A model generated the notes under the pieces. The model made no database searches and had not been told where the DNA came from. It saw only the letters and a list, made by a program, of their open reading frames with translations. A stretch of 39,005 nt of DNA from Candidatus Polarisedimenticolaceae bacterium (GTDB lineage Bacteria; Acidobacteriota; Polarisedimenticolia; Polarisedimenticolales; DASRJG01), in assembly GCA_036376135.1 (NCBI GenBank), contig DASVAW010000168.1, forward strand, positions 1-39,005, written 5' to 3'. Both the position numbers and the translations under genes were made by a program. Each line of letters begins with the position of its first letter. Positions within the stretch are counted from its first letter, which is position 1. Positions 19,101-27,505 of this stretch are shown piece by piece.

Positions 19101-19298
19101 GGCGCCGGCGCGGAGGCGCGTCAGCCCCTCGGCCTGGCGGTGGTGGGGGGACTCCTGTTTTCCCAGTCCCTGACCCTGTTCGTGACCCCCGTCGTCTTCA
19201 CGTACATGCACGCGTTCGAGGGGTGGACGCGCAGGCGGCTGGGCGCGCTCACCGGCCGCTCGATCGCGGAGCCGGCGACCGGAGAGGTTCCCCGATAG
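16173..19298 (+). CDS. RND multidrug efflux permease, HAE-1 type (MdtB/MdtC-like)
   Basis: This 1041-residue, 12-helix inner-membrane transporter has full RND length. It opens with the HAE-1 pattern [31 protein letters not shown]. The proton-relay pair Asp401-Asp402 lies in [21 protein letters not shown], and a Lys sits in the helix-10 motif [20 protein letters not shown]. These are proton/drug antiporter signatures rather than metal-pump (CusA) ones. [12 protein letters not shown] and [18 protein letters not shown] recall MdtB/MdtC. Unlike mdtBC, only one permease is encoded, so it is probably a homotrimer. The GTG start at 16173 overlaps the adaptor stop. No TetR- or MarR-type regulator adjoins the operon. 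Confidence 0.95.
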   Translation: [1041 protein letters not shown]

Positions 19299-19313
19299 CC
19301 GATCAGATCGGCT
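19297..19313. repeat. Short palindrome covering both convergent stop codons
   Basis: The 17 nt read AGCCGATC-A-GATCGGCT, a perfect inverted repeat of 8-nt arms around one base. It overlaps the TAG of the efflux permease (19296-19298) and the TGA of tryptophanase (19305-19303). It could form a small 7-bp hairpin in either transcript, but no T-tract follows, so termination is only a guess. Confidence 0.4.
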
Positions 19314-20673
19314 CCAGCCTCGCCGAGAAGTGCCGCAGCTGGGGGGGCTCCTCCACGATCCGGAGGCCCCGCAGCCCCTCGCGCCGTCGCGCGACCTCGC
19401 CCGCGACCTCGATCACGTAGTCCACGTGGCTTTGCGTGTAGACGCGTCGCGGGATCGCCAGGCGCAACAACTCCAGGCGCGCGGTGCGCTCGCGGCCCGT
19501 CGCGGGGTCCTTGCCTCCGAACATCAGCGTGCCGACCTCGACCCCGCGGATCCCGCCCTCCTCATAGAAGGCGCACGCGAGCGCCTGCGCGGGGAACGCG
19601 GTCGGCGGGACGTGCGGGAGGAACGCCCCGGCGTCGATGTACACCGCGTGCCCGCCCGGAGGCTGCACGATCGGGAACCCCTGGCGCACGAGCCCCTCGC
19701 CGAGGTACCGCGTGGACGCGGTCCGGTACTCGAGGTAGTCCTCGTGCACCACCTCGCGCAGGCCGACCGCGATCGCCTCGAGGTCGCGCCCCGCGAGCCC
19801 GCCGTAGGTCGGGAATCCCTCGGTCAGGATCAGCAGCTGCTCCTCGCGGCCGGCGAGGCGGTCGTCGTTCGTCGCGAGGAACCCGCCGATGTTCGCGAGC
19901 CCGTCCTTCTTCGCCGAGAAAGTCGCGCCGTCGGCCAGCGAGAACATCTCGTTCGCGATCGACTCGACCGAGCGGCCCGCGTAGCCGTGCTCGCGCATCC
20001 GGATGAAGTACGCGTTCTCCGCGAATCGGCAGGCGTCGAGGTAGAACGGCACACCCGCCTTCCGGCAAAGCTCCGACGCCCCGCGGATGTTCGCCATCGA
20101 CGCGGGCTGGCCGCCCCCCGAGTTGTTGGTCACCGTCATCAGGACGCACACCACGCGCCCCTCGGCCCCGCCGAGGAGCCGCGCGAGGGCCTCGAGGTCC
20201 ATGTTCCCCTTGAACGGGTGGTGCGCCTGCGGCTCGAGGGCCTCGGGGATCGGGATGTCGATCGATCGCCCGCCGAGATACTCGACGTTGGCGCGCGTCG
20301 TGTCGAAGTGGGTGTTCGCGACGACGACCTGTCCCTGCACCCCGAGGCACGCGAAGAGGATGCGCTCCGCCGCCCGCCCCTGGTGCGTCGGGATCACGTG
20401 GCGGAACCCGGTCAGCTCCTTCACGCGCGCCTCGAATCGGAACCACGATCGCGCCCCTGCGTACGACTCGTCGCCGCGCATGATTCCCGCCCACTGCTCG
20501 GCCGACATCGCGCCGGTCCCGGAGTCGGTGAGGAGATCGATCAGGATGTCGTCCGCGGGGATCTTGAACAGGTTCCACCCGGCCTTCTCGAGCAGGCCCC
20601 GGCGCTCCTCCCGCGTGGTCAGCCGGATCGGCTCCACGACCTTGATGCGGAAGGGCTCGATGATCGTCTTCAA
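19303..20673 (-). CDS. tnaA: Tryptophanase (tryptophan indole-lyase)
   Basis: This 456-residue PLP-dependent beta-eliminating lyase cleaves L-tryptophan to indole, pyruvate and ammonia. The PLP lysine lies in SAKKDG (255-256); GDESYAGARSWFRFE and PTHQGRAAERILF are family motifs. It is told from tyrosine phenol-lyase by three positions: Val380 in GIRGVEVG where TPL has its substrate-binding Arg, His448 in QLRHFSARL where TPL has Phe, and Asp124 in HFDTT. All three fit tryptophanase. The start is TTG at 20673, 6 nt after GGAGG of a strong Shine-Dalgarno (GGAGGTGA, 20684-20677); no in-frame ATG fits better. No tryptophan permease or tnaC-like leader peptide with Trp is visible upstream. Confidence 0.93.
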   Translation of the reverse strand: MKTIIEPFRIKVVEPIRLTTREERRGLLEKAGWNLFKIPADDILIDLLTDSGTGAMSAEQWAGIMRGDESYAGARSWFRFEARVKELTGFRHVIPTHQGRAAERILFACLGVQGQVVVANTHFDTTRANVEYLGGRSIDIPIPEALEPQAHHPFKGNMDLEALARLLGGAEGRVVCVLMTVTNNSGGGQPASMANIRGASELCRKAGVPFYLDACRFAENAYFIRMREHGYAGRSVESIANEMFSLADGATFSAKKDGLANIGGFLATNDDRLAGREEQLLILTEGFPTYGGLAGRDLEAIAVGLREVVHEDYLEYRTASTRYLGEGLVRQGFPIVQPPGGHAVYIDAGAFLPHVPPTAFPAQALACAFYEEGGIRGVEVGTLMFGGKDPATGRERTARLELLRLAIPRRVYTQSHVDYVIEVAGEVARRREGLRGLRIVEEPPQLRHFSARLEPI

Positions 20674-20735
20674 GGGTCACCTCCCCGAATGCCGAACGAG
20701 GAACGGGATGCTGGTCCATCCGCGCCCCGCCGCCC

Positions 20736-20751
20736 CGTGACCTAGATCATG
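20736..20751. promoter_or_regulatory. Candidate CRP/FNR-family operator between tnaA and the PAS gene
   Basis: GTGA-CCTAGA-TCAT (20737-20750) is a near-palindrome of the GTGA-N6-TCAC type bound by CRP/FNR-family regulators. It lies 64 nt upstream of the tnaA start. It is also centred about 43 nt before the PAS-gene start codon, whose TAGATT -10-like element (20775-20780) lacks a recognisable -35. That geometry resembles a class II activator site. A single site of this length can occur by chance. Confidence 0.35.
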
Positions 20752-20786
20752 GGGCCGGACGCGGACGGAAACGGTAGATTCTCCAC

Positions 20787-21425
20787 GTGCACCCGCGTGC
20801 CCGATCCACCGCACCCGAAGGGTACGAGGCCGACGCGGCGTTCGCCGTCCGGCTCACCGGGCGAAGGCTGGACGCGATCGCGCGCGAGCGCGCGACCGTC
20901 TGCGGCCTCTGGCCCGACCTCACGATCGCCCTCGTCAACCACGCATGGTGGCGCTTCGCCGAGGAGAACGGCGCCCCCCCCGATTTCGCCGGCCGCTTCG
21001 GGCTCGGCTGCGCGATGGGCGACGGCATCTCGGGGCCGCAGCGGCCCTACTACGAGATCGCGCTGCGCCGGGTCCTCGAGACCGGGCGTCCCTGGAGGCA
21101 CATCTACCGGTGCCCGTCGGTGACGCTCGACCGCACCTACCATCTCGAGGTGATCCCCGTCGGCGACCGGCGCGGCCTGCTTCTCACCCACGCCCCGCAG
21201 GGGATCGTCCCGCACGCCGACCGCGGGGACGACGTCCAAGCCGACCCCGCGAGCTACCTCGACGCCCGGGGGCTCCTCCGCCAGTGCGGGCATTGCCGCC
21301 GGGTCCGCCGCGTCGACGACCCGAGCCGCTGGGACTGGGTCGCCGCCTGGATCGCCGCGGTCCCGCGCCGGGTCTCCCACGAGTTGTGTCGGCTCTGCCT
21401 GGAGCTTCACTACGTCGAGAGCTGA
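20787..21425 (+). CDS. PAS-like sensor protein with C-terminal four-cysteine (CxxC...CxxC) module
   Basis: The 212-residue protein has no signal peptide or membrane helix. About residues 30-140 look PAS-like ([47 protein letters not shown], then [18 protein letters not shown]). The C-terminus (165-209) carries CGHC (167-170) and CRLC (201-204) framing [30 protein letters not shown]. This is the CxxC-KRVR...W-V...SHGICPDC module often found at the end of PAS-containing signalling proteins, probably a metal or redox site. No kinase, cyclase or output domain is present, so it may act as a stand-alone sensor. The GTG at 20787 follows TAGATT by 6 nt with no Shine-Dalgarno; the start is uncertain. 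It is divergent from tryptophanase. Confidence 0.7.
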   Translation: MHPRARSTAPEGYEADAAFAVRLTGRRLDAIARERATVCGLWPDLTIALVNHAWWRFAEENGAPPDFAGRFGLGCAMGDGISGPQRPYYEIALRRVLETGRPWRHIYRCPSVTLDRTYHLEVIPVGDRRGLLLTHAPQGIVPHADRGDDVQADPASYLDARGLLRQCGHCRRVRRVDDPSRWDWVAAWIAAVPRRVSHELCRLCLELHYVES

Positions 21426-21505
21426 CCCCTCCCCTCTGGCCCGCGCAAGCCGACCGCTGCTACCATCCGCCCGTCCGAAACCCCCACAATCCAAGAGGAT
21501 CGTCG

Positions 21506-23164
<1,659 letters not shown>

Positions 23165-23190
23165 GCCCCTTCGAGGGAGGAGCGAGATCC

Positions 23191-23571
23191 ATGTCCGTCC
23201 GCCGCGCTTCCAGGGCCGCCTTCTCCCTCAAGGCGTTCGGCGTCTACCTCCTCGGCCTGGGGGCGATCCTGGCGCTGGTGCCGAATCTGTTGCTGACGAC
23301 CTTCGGCTTCGCGGCGACCGAGGAAATCTGGATCCGCGTGCTGGGCGTCGTCGTCTTCAACATCGGCATCTACTACTGGTACGCGGGGGTCTGCGAGGCG
23401 CGCGCGTTCTTCGTCGCCTCGGTCTTCGCGCGTCTGCTGGTCCTGCTCTCCTTCGCCACGTTCGCGGCGCTGGGGCTCGCGAAGCCGAACCTGGTGACGT
23501 TCGGTGTTCTGGATGCTCTCGGCGGGGCATGGACGTGGGCGGCGCTCCGGGCGGATGCCCGGAGCTCGTGA
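23191..23571 (+). CDS. Small four-helix membrane protein of unknown function
   Basis: The 126-residue protein has four hydrophobic segments: AFGVYLLGLGAILALVPNLLL, the stretch from WIRVLGVVVFNIGIYYW, AFFVASVFARLLVLLSFATFAALG, and a weaker C-terminal one around GVLDALGGAWTWAAL. There are no recognisable motifs; it resembles generic small inner-membrane proteins. GAGGGAGGAGCG gives a strong ribosome site for ATG 23191. It lies 26 nt downstream of ettA and 7 nt upstream of a lipoprotein gene, so the three may be cotranscribed. Confidence 0.75.
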   Translation: MSVRRASRAAFSLKAFGVYLLGLGAILALVPNLLLTTFGFAATEEIWIRVLGVVVFNIGIYYWYAGVCEARAFFVASVFARLLVLLSFATFAALGLAKPNLVTFGVLDALGGAWTWAALRADARSS

Positions 23572-23578
23572 GGTGAAG

Positions 23579-23950
23579 ATGTCCCGACGCCACTTCGTGC
23601 CGCTCGTATTGGTTCTCCTCGCAGCCGGCTGCGCCGGCACGCACCAGGAAGCGGACGACCTTCCGTCGATCGAGCTCGCCGGGACCTTCACGCAAGGCGA
23701 AGGGGCGAGCTGGCTCGAACCCTGCGCTGCGCCGCCCGACGACCCGAAGGTGTGGATCACGTTCACCGGCGTCTCCGTCGAGCAGGCGGAGCGCGCGAAG
23801 TCGGACGGGCGGCTCGCGCCGAACCGCCCGGTGTTCCTGCGCGTGAAGGGCGTCCGCTCGAGCTCGGTCGGTCCGAACGGGAACGGGTTCCTCGTCCGCG
23901 AGGTCGTGGAGCTGCGGCCCCCGGACCCGAAGGACTGCCCGGTTCGCTGA
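23579..23950 (+). CDS. Small hypothetical lipoprotein
   Basis: The 123-residue protein has a clear lipobox (FVPLVLVLLAAGC, lipid-anchored Cys at about residue 18). The rest is a short beta-rich domain (IELAGTFTQGEG, VWITFTGVSVEQAERAK, VFLRVKGVRSSSVGPNGNGFLVREVVEL) with two further cysteines that could form a disulfide. I do not recognise a family. I chose ATG 23579, just after AGGTGA, over a longer frame from 23504 that would overlap the preceding gene and hide the signal. Confidence 0.7.
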   Translation: MSRRHFVPLVLVLLAAGCAGTHQEADDLPSIELAGTFTQGEGASWLEPCAAPPDDPKVWITFTGVSVEQAERAKSDGRLAPNRPVFLRVKGVRSSSVGPNGNGFLVREVVELRPPDPKDCPVR

Positions 23951-23961
23951 CGCCCCGTCGC

Positions 23962-24100
23962 AGGACCTCCTCCCCGGACGCCGTCGTTCCGGGGGCTGCA
24001 CCGGGTCACGGTTCTGGAGATCTCCGGGCCCCGTCTCCGGGTCGCGCAGCTCGAGGCGGTCGACGGCACGCCCGTCCTCGACCTCAAGCCGGTGGTGTGA
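23962..24100 (+). pseudogene. Frameshifted 3' remnant of a TrmO/YaeB (TsaA-family) tRNA methyltransferase
   Basis: From 23993 to the TGA at 24098-24100 one frame reads GLHRVTVLEISGPRLRVAQ followed by LEAVDGTPVLDLKPVV. This is the C-terminal signature of the TrmO (tRNA m6t6A37 methyltransferase, UPF0066) family, which typically reads GLH/SRV..LLEVEG..LRV.GLD..DGTPVLDIKP. Just upstream, in another frame (23962-23979), RTSSPD resembles the family's preceding TRSPDRPNPIG motif, and the stretch between is about 2 nt too short. Only about 45 codons survive; the 5' part is gone and the lipoprotein gene occupies its place. I infer a decayed gene. It has no start codon or ribosome site of its own. Confidence 0.7.
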
Positions 24101-24174
24101 CTTTGGTCGCAGCCCCCGCGTCTGCCGCCTGCTTAAACGGACGCGGGAGTCGTCCGACCGCGCAGGAGGGAACC

Positions 24175-24672
24175 ATGAACGCGAGAACGATGCTGCTCGT
24201 CGCCGCCCTGGGTGCTTCGGCCGTCGCCGCGGCCGAGGGGCCGCCCGCCGCGAGGAAGATCCCGGGGATCAATGCCGAGGATCCGTTCCCGAACGGCTGC
24301 GTCGATTGCCACTTGAACTACGCCGACAAGAAGCTGGATACCCGCTTCGGCACCTTGCTCCGGCAGTGGGGCGAGAAGGTCGAGCCGAGTCTCCTCGAGA
24401 AGGCCCGCGCCGCGGCACCGTCGGGTCTGACGCTCGCGGGGCGGCACCCGGAGGCGTCGGGCTCCGTCGCGAGCGTGCCCGGGAAGTGCCTGGCCTGCCA
24501 CGGCCGGACTTCGAAGATGGCCCCCCCCTTCGCCGGGATGATCCACGCGATCCACCTGACCGGCGGCGAGCAGAATCCCTACCTCACCGTCTTTCAGGGG
24601 GAGTGCACGCACTGCCACAAGCTCGACCTCGCGAGCGGTCGGTGGAGGCTTCCCAGCGCGCCGGAGCGGTAG
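24175..24672 (+). CDS. Secreted tri-haem c-type cytochrome
   Basis: The 165-residue protein has an N-terminal signal peptide (TMLLVAALGASAVAAAEG) and three CXXCH haem-attachment motifs: CVDCH (42-46), CLACH (105-109) and CTHCH (144-148). His91, His124 and His127 are candidate distal ligands. It is expected in the periplasm as an electron carrier. The last motif lies 17 residues from the end, and the protein has no membrane anchor. ATG 24175 follows AGGAGGG. An 8-nt inverted repeat (CCCGCGTC / GACGCGGG, 24115-24122 and 24140-24147) lies in the leader. No respiratory partner genes or cytochrome maturation genes adjoin it, so its redox partner is unknown. Confidence 0.85.
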   Translation: MNARTMLLVAALGASAVAAAEGPPAARKIPGINAEDPFPNGCVDCHLNYADKKLDTRFGTLLRQWGEKVEPSLLEKARAAAPSGLTLAGRHPEASGSVASVPGKCLACHGRTSKMAPPFAGMIHAIHLTGGEQNPYLTVFQGECTHCHKLDLASGRWRLPSAPER

Positions 24673-24704
24673 GCCCGATCGCCGTTCCGTTCCGGGCGCA
24701 CGCT

Positions 24705-25538
24705 TCACTTCGCCCACGCCCCTCGCGCCGCCGCCTCCCGGGCCCACTCCCCGAAGTCCCGCGCCTCGCGGCCGAGGGCCTGTCGGACGCCGTCGCCCGC
24801 ACGGGCGTTACGGCCGTCGAGAATCGTGCCGAACAGATACCCGAGCAGGTCCGCCTCGGGAAGGGGGACTCCCGCCTCGAGCAGTCCGGTGCGGAACGCC
24901 TCGTGGGAGATCGGGACGAACCGGACGTTCCGACCCGACGCCGCCGCGATCTCCTCCACCGCCCGCGCGAAGGTCCACGCGCGGCGACCGGTGACCTCGT
25001 AGACCCTGCCCGCGTGACCGGCTTCGGTCAGCGCGGCGACGACGACGTCCGCGAGGTCGTCGGCGTCCACGAACGGCTCCGCGACTCCGTCCACGGGGAG
25101 CGCCACCTCCCCGCCGAGGACGAGGTCCAGGAAGGCCCCTTCGCTGAAGTTCTGGCAGAACCAGCTCGCGCGCACGATCGTCCACGCCGCTGCGGAGTCC
25201 TGGACGATCCGCTCACAGCGCTGCGCCTCCTCCTCGCCCCTTCCGGAGAGGAGGACGAGGCGGCGGACGCCGCTCCGGACGGCAAGCTCGGTGAAGTGCC
25301 GGATCGCGGCGGCGGCGGCCGGCACGGCGAGATCCGGGGCGTAGACGACGTACGCGGCGCGAACGTCCCGCAGCGCCGCCGGCCACGTCGCCGGGTCGTT
25401 CCAGTCGAACGGGACCGCGCTGCGGCGCGTTCCCGCGCGCGTGGGGACGCCGCGCGCGTGAAGGCGATCGAGAACGCGCCGGCCGGTCTTTCCGGTGGCG
25501 CCGAGAACGAGCGTGGGGTTCGTGTCCGCGTGCGTCAT
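24705..25538 (-). CDS. NmrA-like / atypical SDR NAD(P)-binding oxidoreductase
   Basis: The 277-residue protein begins after a short leader with a Rossmann nucleotide motif LVLGATGKTGRRVLDRL (about residues 10-26). RRLVLLSGRG, WTIVRASWFCQNF and FVDADDLADVVVAAL match NmrA/QOR2-type atypical short-chain dehydrogenases. It lacks the YxxxK pair of classical SDRs in the usual place, so it may be a quinone- or NADPH-sensing reductase; the substrate is unknown. ATG 25538 begins 109 nt from the divergent AraC gene, an arrangement typical of a regulator and its target. It converges with the cytochrome gene. Confidence 0.88.
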   Translation of the reverse strand: MTHADTNPTLVLGATGKTGRRVLDRLHARGVPTRAGTRRSAVPFDWNDPATWPAALRDVRAAYVVYAPDLAVPAAAAAIRHFTELAVRSGVRRLVLLSGRGEEEAQRCERIVQDSAAAWTIVRASWFCQNFSEGAFLDLVLGGEVALPVDGVAEPFVDADDLADVVVAALTEAGHAGRVYEVTGRRAWTFARAVEEIAAASGRNVRFVPISHEAFRTGLLEAGVPLPEADLLGYLFGTILDGRNARAGDGVRQALGREARDFGEWAREAAARGAWAK

Positions 25539-25646
25539 GACCGGGGTCTCCTCGACCGGGCACGATAGGGGAGCCCTCCGAGCGTTCCCATGATCGGGGC
25601 GCCCGATCTCGTGCCCGATCGTCCACGGCCCCGTAAACTCCCCTCC

Positions 25647-26639
25647 ATGAACCCGGGCGAGATCACGATCGGCCCTCCGGAGGCGCCCTGGACCCCCGTC
25701 GACCCCGTGGGGGAGGCGCTGCACGTGGTGCACATGAGCGGGGTCGTCTACACCCGATCCGAGCTCACGGCGCCGTGGGGGATCGAGCTTCCCGCGCTCC
25801 CCGGCTGCCTCATGTTCCACGTCGTCACGACCGGGCGCTTGTGGGTCGAGGTCCCCGAGGCCGAGCCGAGGTGGCTCGTACCCGGCGAGGTCCTGCTCGT
25901 CCCCCACGGCGAAGGTCACCGCATCGCGAGCGCACCCGGAACACCGACGCGAATGCTCTTCGATCTTCCCCGCGAGCGCCTGAGCGAGCGCTACGAACTC
26001 CTCCGGTTCGGCGGCGGCGGCGAGCCGACCCACCTGATGTGCGGCGCCGTGCGATTCGACCATCCCGCGGCGCGACGGATCGTCGCGATGCTCCCCGGGC
26101 TGCTCTCGATCCGTGCGGAACGCGCCCCCGACGCGGAGTGGATGCGCGGAACGCTGCGCTGGATGGCGGCGGAGGCGGGCGAGATGCGCCCCGGCGGCGA
26201 GGCGATCCTCTCGCGGCTGGCCGACGTCCTGGTGATCGAGGCGATCCGGAGCTGGATCGCGGAGGATTCCACCGCGCGGTCCGGCTGGCTCGGCGCGTTA
26301 CGGGACCCGCAGATCGGGCGGGCGCTCGCGCGCATCCACCGCGAACCGGCACGCCCCTGGAGCGTCGCCGCGCTCGCGGCCGAAGCGGCCATGTCGCGCT
26401 CCGCGTTCGCCGCGCGCTTCGCGGAGCTCGTCGGCGAGCCGGCGATGCGGTATGTCGCGCGATGGCGCATGCAGGTCGCCTTGCGCTGGCTCCAGGAGGA
26501 CGACGTCTCGATCGCGGAGGTCGCCGGTCGCCTGGGGTACGCTTCCGAGGCGGCCTTCAGCCGGGCCTTCCGACGCGTGGTCGGCGCCTGGCCCGGATCG
26601 GTGAAGCGTCGCCGGGGAGCGCGGGGAGGCGTGGCATGA
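25647..26639 (+). CDS. AraC-family transcriptional regulator with N-terminal cupin (Cupin_6)
   Basis: The 330-residue protein has a cupin-like sensor domain at about residues 15-180 (SGVVYTRSELTAPWGIELP, GCLMFHVVTTGRLWVEV, LVPGEVLLVPHGEGHRI) of the Cupin_6 type. A double helix-turn-helix domain follows at about 230-325 (PWSVAALAAEAAMSRSAFAARFAELVGEPAMRYVARWRMQVAL, then DVSIAEVAGRLGYASEAAFSRAFRRVVG). It probably regulates the divergent oxidoreductase gene. TAAACT at 25634-25639 lies 7 nt before ATG 25647 with no Shine-Dalgarno, suggesting a leaderless message. The stop overlaps the next gene's ATG (26636). Confidence 0.92.
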   Translation: MNPGEITIGPPEAPWTPVDPVGEALHVVHMSGVVYTRSELTAPWGIELPALPGCLMFHVVTTGRLWVEVPEAEPRWLVPGEVLLVPHGEGHRIASAPGTPTRMLFDLPRERLSERYELLRFGGGGEPTHLMCGAVRFDHPAARRIVAMLPGLLSIRAERAPDAEWMRGTLRWMAAEAGEMRPGGEAILSRLADVLVIEAIRSWIAEDSTARSGWLGALRDPQIGRALARIHREPARPWSVAALAAEAAMSRSAFAARFAELVGEPAMRYVARWRMQVALRWLQEDDVSIAEVAGRLGYASEAAFSRAFRRVVGAWPGSVKRRRGARGGVA

Positions 26640-27448
26640 CTCACTTCGCCGAGCGTTGCGTCAGGTTCCGTCGGCTTCACGAGTCGGGGTGTTTCGTGAT
26701 CCCCAACCCGTGGGATCTGGGGAGCGCCCGTGTGCTCGAGCAACTCGGTTTCCCGGCGCTCGCGACGACGAGCGCGGGGTTCGCCTGGTCGATGGGGCGG
26801 CCCGACAACGGCGTCACCCGCGACGACGTCCTCGCGCACCTGCGGACGATCGCGCACGGGGTCGGGGTTCCGGTCAACGCCGACTTCGAAGGGGGGTTCG
26901 CCGTGGGCCCCGACGCCGTCGCCGCGAACGTGGCCGCGGCCGTGGCGACGGGAATCGCCGGCCTCTCGATCGAGGACTCCACGGGCGACCCCTCGAATCC
27001 CCTCTTCGAGCTCCCCGTCGCCGTGGCGCGGATCGAGGCCGCGCACCACGCGATCCACGCCTCCGGAACGGGAGTGCTGCTGACGGCCCGCTCCGAGGGG
27101 TTCCTCGTGGGCCGGCCCGACCTCGGGGAGACCCTGCGCCGTCTGGTCGCCTTCGTCGAGGCGGGCGCGGACTGCGTCTACGCTCCGGGGATCCGGAGCC
27201 TCGAGGACATCGCCGCGATCGTGCGGGAGGTCTCGCCGGTCCCGGTGAACGTCCTCGTGGGGAGCGACTTCGCCACCGTCGACGCCCTCGCGGCACTCGG
27301 CGTCCGGCGCATCAGCGTCGGAGGCGCCCTCGCGCGAACGGCGTGGGCGGGCTTTCTCGAGGCCGCGCACGAGATCGCCCGGCACGGCACCTTCCGCGCC
27401 CTCGGACGCGCAGTCCCGTTCGCGGAAATCAACGGCAGGTTCGCCTGA
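26636..27448 (+). CDS. PEP mutase / isocitrate lyase superfamily protein
   Basis: The 270-residue TIM-barrel protein has the family pattern FVIPNPWDLGSARVLEQLGFPALATTSAGFAWSMGRPD, the metal-binding NADFEGGF, GIAGLSIEDS, LLTARSEGF and ADCVYAPGI. Members act on 2-oxo acids and C-C or C-P bonds with Mg2+. The KKCGH catalytic loop of true isocitrate lyases is absent, and IEDSTGD replaces the EDK loop of PEP mutase, so the reaction cannot be named (an oxaloacetate decarboxylase-like activity is possible). It overlaps the AraC gene by 4 nt, so regulator and enzyme are translationally coupled. Confidence 0.85.
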   Translation: MTHFAERCVRFRRLHESGCFVIPNPWDLGSARVLEQLGFPALATTSAGFAWSMGRPDNGVTRDDVLAHLRTIAHGVGVPVNADFEGGFAVGPDAVAANVAAAVATGIAGLSIEDSTGDPSNPLFELPVAVARIEAAHHAIHASGTGVLLTARSEGFLVGRPDLGETLRRLVAFVEAGADCVYAPGIRSLEDIAAIVREVSPVPVNVLVGSDFATVDALAALGVRRISVGGALARTAWAGFLEAAHEIARHGTFRALGRAVPFAEINGRFA

Positions 27449-27505
27449 GCGTTCGAGGTCCGATTCCGGCGCGCGGCGACGCGCTCGGGAAGGCATCCTT
27501 CGGTC

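Noticed and set aside
14961-19211. A 1416-codon minus-strand open frame opposite the adaptor and RND permease genes
   Set aside because: Charged, low-complexity translation (many Asp, Arg, His, Glu) typical of antisense to GC-rich membrane-protein genes; the plus-strand proteins are fully recognisable.
19303-20673. Tyrosine phenol-lyase
   Set aside because: The TPL substrate Arg is Val380, its Phe near the C-terminus is His448, and Asp124 is present, all as in tryptophanase.
20674-20786. A tnaC-like regulatory leader peptide for tryptophanase
   Set aside because: No short frame with a Trp codon and following Pro lies between promoter-like sequence and the tnaA start; an ATG-ATC-TAG triplet set on the minus strand is too short to mean anything by itself.
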